Below are positions 26,388-36,167 of a stretch of DNA of 64,000 nucleotides, in pieces (position 1 is the first letter of the stretch; each line of letters begins with the position of its first letter). Below the pieces are notes generated by a model. The model saw only the letters and a list, made by a program, of their open reading frames with translations. It was not told where the DNA came from and ran no database searches. The position numbers were made by a program, and so were the translations under genes. Source of the stretch: Dactylosporangium siamense (GTDB taxonomy: Bacteria; Actinomycetota; Actinomycetes; Mycobacteriales; Micromonosporaceae); the NCBI RefSeq assembly GCF_016862795.1, contig NZ_BONQ01000021.1, positions 1 through 64,000 on the forward strand, read 5' to 3'.

Positions 26388-28097
26388 ATGACGATCGACA
26401 ACACTGAGGCCGCCGAAGCAGTGGCCCCGCGCGCACCCGTGCGCCCAGACGCACCCACCTTCGCCGACCTGGGCGCCCGGCCCGAGACCGTGGCCGCTCT
26501 TGAAGCCGTCGGCATCATCCACGCGTTCGCCATCCAGGAATACGCCGTGCCGATCGCCCTGCGCGGCACCGACCTCATCGGCCAGGCGCCGACCGGCACC
26601 GGCAAGACGCTGGGCTTCGGCGTCCCCCTGCTGGACCGGGTCACCGCCCCCGCCGAGGGCGCCGACGGCCTGCCGCAGGCGCTCGTCGTGGTCCCGACCC
26701 GGGAGCTGGGCCTGCAGGTGGCCCGCGACATCGCCGCCGCCGGCAAGACCCGCGGCATCCGGGTCCTCCCGCTCTACGGCGGCGTCGCCTACGAGCCGCA
26801 GGTCGACGCCCTGCAGAAGGGCGTCGAGATCGTCGTCGGCACCCCGGGCCGGCTGCTGGACATGGCCAAGAGCAAGCACCTGCGCCTGCATGCCGTGCGG
26901 GCCCTGGTGCTCGACGAGGCCGACCGCATGCTGGACCTCGGGTTCCTCGACGACGTCGAGCGGATCCTGACCCTGCTGCCGGAGGACCGGCAGACGATGC
27001 TGTTCTCCGCGACGATGCCCGACCCGATCGTGACCCTGGCGCGGCGGTTCCTGCGCCACCCGATGACGATCCACGCGCACCACGACGCCAGCACCGGCGC
27101 GTCCCCGCTGACCAAGCAGGTCATCTACCGCACACACCCGATGAACAAGATCGAGATCGTGGCGCGGATCCTGCAGTCGACCGACCGCGGCCTGACCATG
27201 ATCTTCACGCGGACCAAGCGGGCCGCCGACCGGGTCGCCGAGGACCTCGACTTCCGTGGCTTCGCCGCCGCCGCCGTTCACGGCGACCTCGGTCAGGGTG
27301 CCCGGGAGCGGGCGCTGCGCGCGTTCCGGGCCGGCAAGATCGACGTGCTGGTCGCCACCGACGTCGCGGCCCGCGGGCTGGACGTCTCCGGTGTCACGCA
27401 CGTCATCAACTACGACTGCCCGGAGGACCCGGACACCTACACCCACCGCATCGGCCGGACCGGCCGCGCGGGCGCGACGGGCGTCGCGGTGACGTTCGTC
27501 GACTGGGAGGACATGCCCCGCTGGCGGATCATCGACAAGACGCTGGGCATGGAGCTGCCGGAGCCGCCGGAGACCTACCACACCTCCGCGCACCTGCTGA
27601 CCGACATCGGCATCCCCGAGGGCATCACCGGGTCCCTGCCGACCGCCGACCGCAAGCGGGCCGGCCTCGCCGCCGAGCAGCTCGAGGACATCGAGGGCAA
27701 GCCGCGTGGCCGGGGCGGGCGCACCGCACGGGGTCGCGGCCGCGGCGAGCCGGCGTCCGCGCCGGCCGCCGACCCGACCGGCGAGGCCCGCCGCCCGCGG
27801 CGCCGTCGCCGGCGCGGTGAGGTCGACCCGGCCGAGCCGGCGCTGGCCGACGGCCAGGCCGTCGAAGAAGCCGGTGAGGGCGAGCCGCGCCCGGCCCGCA
27901 CCCGCAACCGCCGGCGCCGGGTCGAGGGGGCGGACGCCCTGGAGACCGTGGACAGCGGTCCGGTCGTCACGGCCGAGGCCGGCGAGGAGGGCGAGGCCCG
28001 CACGGCCCGTGCCCGCACCCGCCGGCGCCGCCGGGGCGGTCGCGGCCGCGGCGGCAGCGACGCCGCCGAGACCACCGAGGGTCCGGCCGAGGACTGA
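26388..28097 (+). CDS. DEAD-box RNA helicase
   Basis: A 569-residue ATP-dependent RNA helicase for RNA unwinding in ribosome assembly, decay or cold growth. Motifs run in order: Q-motif region (FAIQEYAVP), APTGTGKT (about 67), PTRELGLQVA, TPGRLLD, DEAD (LDEADRMLDLGF, about 175), SAT, IFTRTKR, ATDVAARGLDVSGV and HRIGRTGRAG. After about 430 the tail is basic and disordered, with [16 protein letters not shown] and two TRxRRRR blocks that probably bind RNA. The ribosome site is weak (GAGAGA about 15 bases upstream). Confidence 0.93.
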   Translation: MTIDNTEAAEAVAPRAPVRPDAPTFADLGARPETVAALEAVGIIHAFAIQEYAVPIALRGTDLIGQAPTGTGKTLGFGVPLLDRVTAPAEGADGLPQALVVVPTRELGLQVARDIAAAGKTRGIRVLPLYGGVAYEPQVDALQKGVEIVVGTPGRLLDMAKSKHLRLHAVRALVLDEADRMLDLGFLDDVERILTLLPEDRQTMLFSATMPDPIVTLARRFLRHPMTIHAHHDASTGASPLTKQVIYRTHPMNKIEIVARILQSTDRGLTMIFTRTKRAADRVAEDLDFRGFAAAAVHGDLGQGARERALRAFRAGKIDVLVATDVAARGLDVSGVTHVINYDCPEDPDTYTHRIGRTGRAGATGVAVTFVDWEDMPRWRIIDKTLGMELPEPPETYHTSAHLLTDIGIPEGITGSLPTADRKRAGLAAEQLEDIEGKPRGRGGRTARGRGRGEPASAPAADPTGEARRPRRRRRRGEVDPAEPALADGQAVEEAGEGEPRPARTRNRRRRVEGADALETVDSGPVVTAEAGEEGEARTARARTRRRRRGGRGRGGSDAAETTEGPAED

Positions 28098-28156
28098 GGC
28101 GTATCTGGTAGGTGGATGCCGGCTGCGGCCGACCCACTTACCGAACAGGCCTGAAG

Positions 28157-29011
28157 TCAGCGCACGTCGACGGTGAACTCAGCGCGGTGGACCTGTCCAC
28201 CGCGCTGAAACTCGAAGAAGAGGCGGTAGCGGCCGACGCTGGGCGCCGACAGCCAGAACTTGACCGCCCCGCCGACCAGCTGGTCCTCCGGGTGGACGTG
28301 CAGGTAGCCCAGGTCGCCGTCGCGCAGGACGACCAGGTGACCGTAGGCGCCGAGATAGCGCTCCAGGTCCGTCACCGGCGTGCCGGATGCCAGGACCCGC
28401 AGTGACAGCGGCTGGGTGGCGTTGACCGCGGGCGTGCCCTCCAGGGCCACCGTCATCCCGCCGGTTTCGGCGGTCCGCACCGGCTCCGGCAGCGTCAGCG
28501 GCCGGTAGTCGCCGGCCACCGTGGCATCGACGGCGAGCGTGGCCGGCGCCTGCGCGCCCGCCGGGTCGAACGTGACGAAGTCCGCGTAGATCCGCCAGAT
28601 GCCGGGCGACGGGAGCGTCAGCGGCACCGACCAGGTGCCGTCCGGCGCCATCTGCGGGTGCAGGTGCTGGAAGCCGGACAGGTCGTGCCGCGCCACCACC
28701 AGGTGCATGAGCTTCTCGTGGTTGAGCACGAAACGGGTGACGGCCTTGCCGTCGGGGCCGAGCACCCGGAACGTGAACTGCTGAGCCGCACCGGCGCCGA
28801 ACGTCGTGGTCGACGGGGCCAGGGTGAACCCGCCGGCACTGAGCGACAGCCCGCCGAGGTCGCCCGCGACGGCGCCGCCGTGCGAGTGCGACGGGACGAC
28901 GGTCGGGGCGGTGGCGGCCGGGGGAGCCGCCGGGTCCGCGGTCGACCTGGCGATCACGAAGCCCAGGAGCAGCGCCAACACGAGTCCACCGGCAACGAGC
29001 GGGCCCTTCAT
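28157..29011 (-). CDS. Membrane-anchored His-rich protein, possibly metal binding
   Basis: A 284-residue protein with one N-terminal span (GPLVAGGLVLALLLGFVIA) and the rest outside. Two related beta domains are visible. The first has NHEKLMHLVVARHDLSGFQH and then LHPQMAPDG; the second has YGHLVVLRDGDLGYLHVHPED. The repeated HLVV-x-R-x-DL-x-x-F/L-x-HLHP pattern puts several His and Met close together and could hold copper or another metal. Such proteins are often found as uncharacterised secreted proteins. ATG 29011 follows TACGGT by 7 bases. It is divergent from the NlpC/P60 gene, with 86 bases between. Confidence 0.65.
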   Translation of the reverse strand: MKGPLVAGGLVLALLLGFVIARSTADPAAPPAATAPTVVPSHSHGGAVAGDLGGLSLSAGGFTLAPSTTTFGAGAAQQFTFRVLGPDGKAVTRFVLNHEKLMHLVVARHDLSGFQHLHPQMAPDGTWSVPLTLPSPGIWRIYADFVTFDPAGAQAPATLAVDATVAGDYRPLTLPEPVRTAETGGMTVALEGTPAVNATQPLSLRVLASGTPVTDLERYLGAYGHLVVLRDGDLGYLHVHPEDQLVGGAVKFWLSAPSVGRYRLFFEFQRGGQVHRAEFTVDVR

Positions 29012-29024
29012 GCCCAAGACCGTA
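29012..29024 (-). promoter_or_regulatory. Leaderless -10 box
   Basis: Minus-strand TACGGT (29024-29019), 7 bases before the ATG at 29011. Confidence 0.5.
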
Positions 29025-29097
29025 GCCGTCGCCTGGTCGTACCACTCCACCGGGGGACTTTTGGTAACGTTTGTCCAAAATGTGTCGTTAGTGAACC

Positions 29098-30069
29098 GTG
29101 GGGTCAATCCGGAACTCATGTTGCGCCGTCCTCGCCGCACTCGTTGCCGGCGTCCTGGCAGTGCCCGACGCCGGGCACGCGGACCCGGTCACCGACCGGC
29201 AGCGGCAGCTGGCAACCGCGTGGCAGGAGCTCGAAGGTGTCATCGAACGGTTCAACGCCGTCCGGGACGACCTGCGCACCACCGACGCCCAGCTCGAACG
29301 GGTGGCTGCCCGCACCGCCCCGCTGCAGGCCAGGGTCGACGCCGCGCAGCGCGACACCGACGAGGTCGCCGCCGCGCTCTACCGCAGCGGCGCAGTCACC
29401 AGCACCGCGGTGCTCATCAGCGCGCCGTCGCCCGGCTCGTTCATGGACCAGCTGGCCACGCTCGACCACCTGCAGCGCCGACGCACCGACGCGCTGCGCC
29501 GGCTCAAGGCCGACCGGGACGCGCTGACGAAGGAGCACGACGAGCTCGACGGGCTGAAGATCCGGCAGCGCGCCCAGCAGCAGGAGCTCGGGCAGCGCAA
29601 GGCGACGATCGAGGCGCAGATCAAGCGGCTCGGCGGGGACCGGGCGGCACGCGGCGCCCGCACCCCCTCCGGTGCGCTGCACGACGGTTACGTGCCGGTC
29701 TTCACCGACGACGCCGCGGGTCGCGCGGTGCGCTTTGCCTTCTCCCAGCTCGGCAAGGTGTACCGGTGGGGCGCCGACGGACCCGACACGTTCGACTGCT
29801 CCGGGCTGACGATGGCGGCGTGGAAGGCGGCCGGCGTCGTCCTGCCGCACAACGCGGCCAGGCAGAAGAAGACCGTCACCCCGATCAGGCGCGAAGATCT
29901 GCGCCCGGGCGATCTCGTCTTCTACTACAAGGACGTCAGTCACGTCGGCATGTACATCGGTGACGGCCGGGTGGTCGAGGCGCCGCGGGCCGGCGAACGC
30001 ATCTCGATGCGGCTGCTCGACTACGCCCCGATCGTGGGGTACGGCCGCCCGGACTACACGGCTGGATGA
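29098..30069 (+). CDS. Secreted NlpC/P60 peptidoglycan hydrolase
   Basis: A 323-residue exported cell-wall peptidase (RipA-like layout). A signal peptide ends near AGHADP (about 28). A coiled-coil region with LRTTDAQLERVAA and heptad-like Gln/Leu/Arg runs covers about 35-190. The catalytic NlpC/P60 domain (about 205-323) has the Cys in TFDCSGLTMAAW, GDLVFYYKD with the following HVG as the His site, and VVEAPRAGE. An in-frame stop just upstream forces the GTG at 29098. No Shine-Dalgarno is present. The coiled coil may keep the enzyme inactive until a partner binds. Confidence 0.88.
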   Translation: MGSIRNSCCAVLAALVAGVLAVPDAGHADPVTDRQRQLATAWQELEGVIERFNAVRDDLRTTDAQLERVAARTAPLQARVDAAQRDTDEVAAALYRSGAVTSTAVLISAPSPGSFMDQLATLDHLQRRRTDALRRLKADRDALTKEHDELDGLKIRQRAQQQELGQRKATIEAQIKRLGGDRAARGARTPSGALHDGYVPVFTDDAAGRAVRFAFSQLGKVYRWGADGPDTFDCSGLTMAAWKAAGVVLPHNAARQKKTVTPIRREDLRPGDLVFYYKDVSHVGMYIGDGRVVEAPRAGERISMRLLDYAPIVGYGRPDYTAG

Positions 30070-30097
30070 ACCCGTGGGGGGCTGATCGGCACAGGAA

Positions 30098-30130
30098 GTG
30101 ATGATCTGAACGCGAACTGCTGATCATCAC
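30098..30130 (+). terminator. Hairpin after the NlpC/P60 gene
   Basis: Perfect 9-bp arms GTGATGATC / GATCATCAC around a 15-base loop, 29 bases past the stop. No T-run follows, so termination is only likely. Confidence 0.45.
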
Positions 30131-30265
30131 CGTGTGGACAGGCTACGACGCTCATGTTTGTGTCCTAATGGACGAGGCGCGCCAGTCGGCTTGGCGACAG
30201 CATCGACCAGACAGTGGACATCTACTGACTGTTCCCCTAGCGCGTCCGCATTCAGGAGTGCTCGC

Positions 30266-33200
30266 ATGAGGCGTCGTCGCCGCTCCCGTTTAACCCTGGG
30301 CCTCGTGCTCGCGCTCTGCGTCCCCGCCTCGGCGGCCTTCACCGGCCCGCAGGCGGCCGGCGCGGCGACGACACTGCCGAACGGCTTCTCCGAACAGATC
30401 GTGCTGTCCGGGCTGAACCACCCGACCAAGCTGGTGTTCTCGCCCGACGGACGGGTCTTCGTCGCGGAGAAGGGCGGCACGATCCAGGTCTACGACAGCC
30501 TGTCCGACCCGACGCCGACCCTGTTCGCCGACCTCAGCAGCCGGGTGCACGACAACGAGGACAAGGGCCTGCTCGGCCTGGCGCTGCCGCCGAACTTCCC
30601 GTCGAACCCGTCGGTGTACGTCACGTACACCGCGACCACCCCGATCGGTGGCGGCCTCGACATCGGCGACACCTGCCCGACCCCCGGCACTGGCTGCATC
30701 GTCAGCGGGCGGCTGTCGAAGCTCACCGCGAGCGGCAACACGTGGACCGGCACCGAACAGGTGCTCATCAACGACTGGTGCCAGCAGTTCGAGACCCACT
30801 CGATGGGCGACGTGCGCTTCGGCCCCGACGGCGCGCTCTACGTCAGCGGCGGCGAGGGCGCCAGCCCCGTCTTCACCGACTGGGGCCAGCAGGGCAACCC
30901 GGTCAACCCGTGCGGCGACCCGCCCGGCGGGGCCGGCGCGGCGCTGAGCCCGCCCAACTCCGAGGGCGGCGCCCTGCGCTCCCAGGACGTGCGGACGCTG
31001 AGCGACCCGACCGGGCTGAGCGGCACCATCATCCGCGTCGACCCGGTGACCGGCGCGGCCAAGACCGACAACCCGCTCTACAACGCGACCACCGACCCCA
31101 ACGCGCGGCGGATCGTGGCGTACGGCCTGCGCAACCCCTTCCGCTGGGCCTTCAAGCCCGGCACCAGTGAGATCTGGATCGGCGACGTCGGCTGGCGGAC
31201 CTGGGAGGAGATCAACCGGCTGCCCAACCCCCTGGCCACGCCCGTCACCAACTTCGGCTGGCCGTGCATGGAGGGCAACTCGCAGCAGCCCGGCTACCGC
31301 GACGCGAACCTGAGCCTGTGCACCACGCTGTACAACACCAACATCGCTACCGGTCCGGTGTACACGTACGGGCACCACCAGCAGGTCAACGACAACGACG
31401 GCTGCCCGACCGGCGGCTCCAGCCCGACCGGTGTCGCGTTCTACCCGACGTCCGGCGGCAGCTACCCCGCCCAGTACCAGGGCGCGCTCTTCTGGGGCGA
31501 CTACGCCCGCCGGTGCATCTACGCGATGCTGCCGACCAACGGCACCCCGGACCCGAGCAAGATCCAGACGTTCGCACCCGGCGCGGCCGGCCCCGTCGAC
31601 CTGGAGATCGGCCCCGGCGGCGACCTGTACTACGTCGACATCGACGGCGGCACGGTGCGGCGGATCAACTACAGCGCCGGCAACCAGCCCCCGGCGGCCG
31701 TGATCGGCGCCAACCAGACCTCGGGCGCGCCGCCCCTCGCCGTGCAGTTCAACTCCGCCGGCACCAGCGACCCGAACGCCGGAGACGTCCTCACGTACCA
31801 GTGGGACTTCACCAACGACGGCACCTACGACGCGACCGGCCCGACGGCGAGCTACACGTACACCACCGCCGGGAACTACACGGCCAAGCTGCGCGTCACC
31901 GACGCGGGTGGGTTGTCCGACACCAAGACACTGCAGATCCTCGTCGGATCCAGCGCGCCGGTGCCGGTGATCGACACCCCCGCGGCCGGGTTCACCTGGG
32001 CCACGAACGACACGGTCAGCTTCACCGGCCACGCCACCGACGCCCAGGACGGCACGATCCCGGCGGCGAACCTGCACTGGCAGCTGATCCTGCAGCACTG
32101 CGCCGCCCCCGACAACTGCCACCAGCACTACATCAGTGAGGTCGACGGCGCGTCCGGGACGTTCATCGGGCCCGACCACGAGTACCCGTCCTATGTGGAG
32201 CTGCGGCTCACCGCGACGGACAGCAGCGGGCTCAGCACGACGGTCAGCCGGCGCCTGGACCCGAAGACCGTCACGATGACGTTCAACTCGGTGCCGAGCG
32301 GCCTCGGCATCACCGTCGGCTCGGTCTCCGGGGTCACCCCGTTCACCTCGACGGTCATCCAGAAGTCGACGCAGACCGTGTCCGCGCCGACGCCGCAGAC
32401 GCTCAACGGCACCCAGTACACCTTCGGTTCGTGGAGCCAGGGCGGCGCCGCCACGCAGGTGATCACCGCGCCGACCACTGCCGCGACCTACACCGCCACC
32501 TACGCGGCGACCGGCGGCGGCACGTGCTCCGACAGCTTCGGCTACGTCTGCTCCACCGCGACCAGGGCGTTCGTCAACGCCGACACCACGGTGCTGGCCT
32601 TGACCGGCGACGACGCCGTGCAGCAGATCACGCTGCCGTTCCCGGTCAAGCTGTACGGCCAGACGTACAGCACCGCCTGGGTCGACACGAACGGCCTGGT
32701 GAGCATGGTCAACCCCAACGGGTTCAAGTGGGACAACACGACGCTGCCGAACCCGGCGCTGGCCAACGCCGCCGTCTACGCCTTCCACGACGACCTCGTC
32801 ATGGACTCCAGCGCGTCGGTGCGCACGACCACGATCGGCACCGCGCCCAACCGGCAGTTCGTCGTGGAGTGGCGTAACGGCTACATCTACGGCGGCACCA
32901 GCCGGCGCATCACCTTCGAGGCGATCCTGTCCGAGAACGGTGACGTGATCACCAACTACGCGAGCCTCGACAGCGACATCGAGAAGGGCAACGCGGCGAC
33001 CGTCGGCATCGAGAACGCCGACGGCTCGGTGGGCCTCGCCTACTCGGTCAACACCCCGAAGCTCCAGTCCGGCCGGGCGGTCATCTTCACCGCCCCGGGC
33101 GGGACGACCCCGCCGCCTCCGCCGCCGCCGTCCACCGGGACGGTCAGCGGCACGGTGACGGTCGCCGGCGGCGGCGCCGTGGCCGGGGCGACCGTGACCC

Positions 33201-33928
33201 TCACGGCCGGCGTGACGACCACCACGAACGCCTCGGGCGGCTACAGCTTCGCGGACGTGGCGTTCGGCTCGTACACCGTGAACGCCACCGCGAACGGCCA
33301 GTCGACGTCCGCGGCGGTCACCGTCGACGGCGCCGAGACGGTCAACCTCACGCTGCCCGCACCCCCGCCGCCGGCCGGGAACTACGGGATCACGACGGTC
33401 GCCGCGCCGTTCGTCCCCGCCGACGCGACGGTGCTCACCCTCACCGGCGACGACAACATCCAGCAGGTCACGCTGCCCGCGCCGGTGACGTTGTACGGCG
33501 TCACGTATTCGACCGCCTGGATCGACACCAACGGCAAGGTCTCGTTCGTCAACCCGGGCGGCGCCTACGTGGAGCACTCCGCGCTGCCGTCGACCGCGGC
33601 ACCGAACGCGACGGTCTACGCCTTCTGGGACGACCTTGTCGTCGACGGTTCGGCGTCGGTGCGGACAGCGCTGGTCAACGGCTCGGTGGTGATCGAGTGG
33701 CGCAACCCGTACATCTACGGCAACGGGGTGCACAACCGGGTGACGTTCTCGGTCGCGTTCGCCGCTGACGGCACGATCTCGTTCAACTATTCGGGGCTGG
33801 ACAACGACGTGGAGAAGGGCAACGGCGCCACCGTCGGCGTGGAGAACGCGGCCGGCACGGTGGCGGCGCAGTACCTCTACAACCAGCCGCTGCTGGTCTC
33901 CGGCACCTCCGTTCGGTTCACGCCCTGA
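30266..33928 (+). CDS. Secreted glucose/sorbosone dehydrogenase-like multidomain protein
   Basis: A 1220-residue exported protein. ATG 30266 follows AGGAG. After a signal peptide (RRRRRSR, hydrophobic core, AGAA), residues about 45-470 form a GSDH-type PQQ sugar dehydrogenase beta-propeller: SGLNHPTKLVFSPDG, EKGGTIQVYD, GLLGLALPPNF, VAYGLRNPFRWAF, GDVGWRTWEEINRL. A PKD domain (about 475-560) and a beta domain with His/Cys (LQHCAAPDNCHQHY) follow, then a bacterial repeat-type module. Two copies of a ~170-residue NIDO-like domain close the protein (about 753-946 and 1038-1220), both with LTGDD-x-x-QQ, STAW-x-DTNG, and EWRN-x-YIYG. A carboxypeptidase-regulatory-like linker lies between them. It is probably an extracellular sugar-oxidising or binding protein. 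Confidence 0.85.
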   Translation: MRRRRRSRLTLGLVLALCVPASAAFTGPQAAGAATTLPNGFSEQIVLSGLNHPTKLVFSPDGRVFVAEKGGTIQVYDSLSDPTPTLFADLSSRVHDNEDKGLLGLALPPNFPSNPSVYVTYTATTPIGGGLDIGDTCPTPGTGCIVSGRLSKLTASGNTWTGTEQVLINDWCQQFETHSMGDVRFGPDGALYVSGGEGASPVFTDWGQQGNPVNPCGDPPGGAGAALSPPNSEGGALRSQDVRTLSDPTGLSGTIIRVDPVTGAAKTDNPLYNATTDPNARRIVAYGLRNPFRWAFKPGTSEIWIGDVGWRTWEEINRLPNPLATPVTNFGWPCMEGNSQQPGYRDANLSLCTTLYNTNIATGPVYTYGHHQQVNDNDGCPTGGSSPTGVAFYPTSGGSYPAQYQGALFWGDYARRCIYAMLPTNGTPDPSKIQTFAPGAAGPVDLEIGPGGDLYYVDIDGGTVRRINYSAGNQPPAAVIGANQTSGAPPLAVQFNSAGTSDPNAGDVLTYQWDFTNDGTYDATGPTASYTYTTAGNYTAKLRVTDAGGLSDTKTLQILVGSSAPVPVIDTPAAGFTWATNDTVSFTGHATDAQDGTIPAANLHWQLILQHCAAPDNCHQHYISEVDGASGTFIGPDHEYPSYVELRLTATDSSGLSTTVSRRLDPKTVTMTFNSVPSGLGITVGSVSGVTPFTSTVIQKSTQTVSAPTPQTLNGTQYTFGSWSQGGAATQVITAPTTAATYTATYAATGGGTCSDSFGYVCSTATRAFVNADTTVLALTGDDAVQQITLPFPVKLYGQTYSTAWVDTNGLVSMVNPNGFKWDNTTLPNPALANAAVYAFHDDLVMDSSASVRTTTIGTAPNRQFVVEWRNGYIYGGTSRRITFEAILSENGDVITNYASLDSDIEKGNAATVGIENADGSVGLAYSVNTPKLQSGRAVIFTAPGGTTPPPPPPPSTGTVSGTVTVAGGGAVAGATVTLTAGVTTTTNASGGYSFADVAFGSYTVNATANGQSTSAAVTVDGAETVNLTLPAPPPPAGNYGITTVAAPFVPADATVLTLTGDDNIQQVTLPAPVTLYGVTYSTAWIDTNGKVSFVNPGGAYVEHSALPSTAAPNATVYAFWDDLVVDGSASVRTALVNGSVVIEWRNPYIYGNGVHNRVTFSVAFAADGTISFNYSGLDNDVEKGNGATVGVENAAGTVAAQYLYNQPLLVSGTSVRFTP

Positions 33929-33948
33929 TTTGTGTCATACCCGGTTGC

Positions 33949-33961
33949 TAGGTTCGTGAGG
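33949..33961 (+). promoter_or_regulatory. Leaderless -10 box of the recQ-like gene
   Basis: TAGGTT (33949-33954), 6 bases, then GTG. Confidence 0.5.
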
Positions 33962-36051
33962 TGCGTACCGAGGCAACCGCTGTTTTGAAGAAGCTCGCTG
34001 GTCCTTCCGCCGAACTGCGGGAGGACCAGTGGGCCGCCATCTCCGCCCTCGTCGCCGAGCACCGCCGGGTGCTGTGCGTCCAACGCACCGGGTGGGGCAA
34101 GTCCGCGGTCTACTTCATCGCCACCGCGCTGCTGCGCGCCCGTGGCGCCGGCCCGACGGTCATCGTGTCGCCGCTGCTCGCCCTCATGCGCAACCAGGTC
34201 GACGCCGCCGCCCGGGCCGGCATCACCGCCCGCACGATCAACTCCGCCAACCTGGAGGAGTGGGACCAGATCACCGCCGAGATCGCCGCCGGCGGCGTCG
34301 ACGTCCTGCTCGTCTCGCCCGAGCGGCTCAACAACCCCGACTTCCGCGACAACGTGCTGCCCAAGCTCGCCGCGACCACCGGCCTGCTCGTCGTCGACGA
34401 GGCGCACTGCGTCTCCGACTGGGGCCACGACTTCCGCCCCGACTACCGGCGGCTGCGCACCCTCCTGCTCGACCTCGCCCCAGACACCCCGGTCCTGGCG
34501 ACCACCGCCACCGCCAACGCCCGCGTCACCGCCGACGTCGCCGAGCAGCTCGGCGACGCCCTGGTCCTGCGCGGCTCCCTGGACCGCGAGTCGCTGCGCC
34601 TGGGCTCCCTGACCCTGCCGTCGGCGCCGCACCGGCTCGCCTGGCTCGGCGAGCACCTCGCCTCGTTCACCGGCTCCGGGATCATCTACACGCTGACCGT
34701 CGCCGCCGCCCACGAGACGGCCGCCTATCTGCGCGCCTGCGGCTACGAGGTCGCCGCCTACACCGGCCAGACCGAGGGCGCCGACCGTCTCGCCGCGGAG
34801 GAGGACCTCCTCGCCAACCGGATCAAGGCCCTCGTCGCCACGTCCGCCCTCGGCATGGGCTTCGACAAGCCCGACCTCGGCTTCGTCATCCACCTCGGCG
34901 CGCCGTCCTCCCCGATCGCCTATTACCAGCAGGTCGGCCGCGCCGGCCGGGCCGTCGACAAGGCCGACGTCCTGCTCCTGCCCGGCACCGAGGACCAGGC
35001 CATCTGGCGCTACTTCGCGTCCCTGGCGTTCCCGCCCGAGCCGCAGGTCCGCGAGGTCCTCGCCGTCCTCGCCGCGGCCGGCCGCCCCCTGTCCACCGCC
35101 GCCATCGAGCCCCGCGTCGAGCTGCGCCACACCCGCCTGGAGCTGATGCTCAAGGTCCTCGACGTGGACGGCGCCGTCCACCGCGTCAAGGGCGGCTGGG
35201 AGTCCACCGGCGCCCCCTGGCACCACGACACCGAGCGCTATGACCGCATCGCTGCCGCCCGCGCCGCCGAGCAGGACTCGATGCGCGACTATGCCGCCCT
35301 GACCACGTGCCGCCTCGAGTTCCTCCGCGCGACCCTCGACGACCCGGGCGCCGCCCCGTGCGGCCGCTGCGACGCCTGCACCGCCCCCTGGTATCCCGTC
35401 GACATCTCCCCGGACGCCCTCGCCTCGGCCCGCGCCCACCTCGGCCGCACCGGCGTCGAGATCGCCCCCCGCAAGCGCTGGCCCACCGGCCTCGCCGCCA
35501 TCGGCGTCCCCCTCACCGGCAACATCCCACCCGCCGAGCAGACCCTCCCCGGCCGTGCCATCGGCCGCCTCAGCGACCTGGGCTGGGGCGACAAGCTCCG
35601 CAAGCTCCTCGCCGCCCCCGACGCCCCACTCCCCGACGACATCTTCGCCGGCGTCGTGGCCACCCTCACCGAATGGGCGAAGGGCGATGACCCCTGGCCC
35701 ACCCGCCCGTCCGGCGTCGTCATCCTCGGCAGCCAGAGCACCCCCACCCTCCTGCACTCCCTCGGGACCCGCATCGCCGAGGTCGGCCACCTGCCGCTCC
35801 TCGGCGCCATCGAGCCCACCCACGCCGCGGACGCCGCCTCGCGCACCAACAGCGCCCAGCGGGTCCGGGCCCTGCACGACGCCTTCACCGTCCCACCGGC
35901 GCTCGCGGCCCAGCTCCCGACGCTGCCCGGCCCCGTCCTCCTCGTCGACGACCTGGTGGACAGCGGGTGGACCATGGCGATCGCCGCACGACTGCTGCGG
36001 CGCGCGGGGGCTTCTGGGGTGCTGCCGTTCGCCCTGGCCCTGTCAGCCTGA
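33961..36051 (+). CDS. RecQ-family DNA helicase with PRTase-like C-terminus
   Basis: A 696-residue 3'-5' DNA helicase. The helicase core has QRTGWGKSAVYF (Walker A), SPLLALMRNQV, DEAHCVSDWGHDFRPDY (motif II), TATANARV and QQVGRAGR (motif VI). A zinc-binding Cys set (CRLEF, CGRCDACTAPW) follows. There is no clear winged-helix/HRDC pair. Residues about 560-696 resemble a phosphoribosyltransferase instead: PSGVVILGS, then PVLLVDDLVDSGWTM, the 5-phosphoribose-binding type motif. This fusion occurs in actinobacterial RecQ proteins; its purpose is unknown. The structured repeat element begins 10 bases after the stop. Confidence 0.9.
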   Translation: MRTEATAVLKKLAGPSAELREDQWAAISALVAEHRRVLCVQRTGWGKSAVYFIATALLRARGAGPTVIVSPLLALMRNQVDAAARAGITARTINSANLEEWDQITAEIAAGGVDVLLVSPERLNNPDFRDNVLPKLAATTGLLVVDEAHCVSDWGHDFRPDYRRLRTLLLDLAPDTPVLATTATANARVTADVAEQLGDALVLRGSLDRESLRLGSLTLPSAPHRLAWLGEHLASFTGSGIIYTLTVAAAHETAAYLRACGYEVAAYTGQTEGADRLAAEEDLLANRIKALVATSALGMGFDKPDLGFVIHLGAPSSPIAYYQQVGRAGRAVDKADVLLLPGTEDQAIWRYFASLAFPPEPQVREVLAVLAAAGRPLSTAAIEPRVELRHTRLELMLKVLDVDGAVHRVKGGWESTGAPWHHDTERYDRIAAARAAEQDSMRDYAALTTCRLEFLRATLDDPGAAPCGRCDACTAPWYPVDISPDALASARAHLGRTGVEIAPRKRWPTGLAAIGVPLTGNIPPAEQTLPGRAIGRLSDLGWGDKLRKLLAAPDAPLPDDIFAGVVATLTEWAKGDDPWPTRPSGVVILGSQSTPTLLHSLGTRIAEVGHLPLLGAIEPTHAADAASRTNSAQRVRALHDAFTVPPALAAQLPTLPGPVLLVDDLVDSGWTMAIAARLLRRAGASGVLPFALALSA

Positions 36052-36060
36052 TCCGGGGTT

Positions 36061-36163
36061 GGCGCCGTCTTGCGGTGATGCCAAGTCAGGTCCGACCTCG
36101 CGTGGTCCAGGTCCGTCGAGGTCATCATTCGGTGGTGCCACACCGTCATTGGCCAAAGAACGA
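36061..36163. repeat. Dispersed intergenic repeat, copy 2 (left arm)
   Basis: About 100 bases closely matching the reverse complement of about 36311-36405 and the forward sequence at 5157-5250. The best block is GTCCGTCGAGGTC with TCATTCGGTGGTGCCAC (36111-36140). Confidence 0.7.
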
Positions 36164-36167
36164 AATC

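Noticed and set aside
29012-29097. Cyclic-di-AMP riboswitch before the NlpC/P60 gene
   Set aside because: The gap to the divergent gene is only 86 bases and shows no ydaO-type structure.
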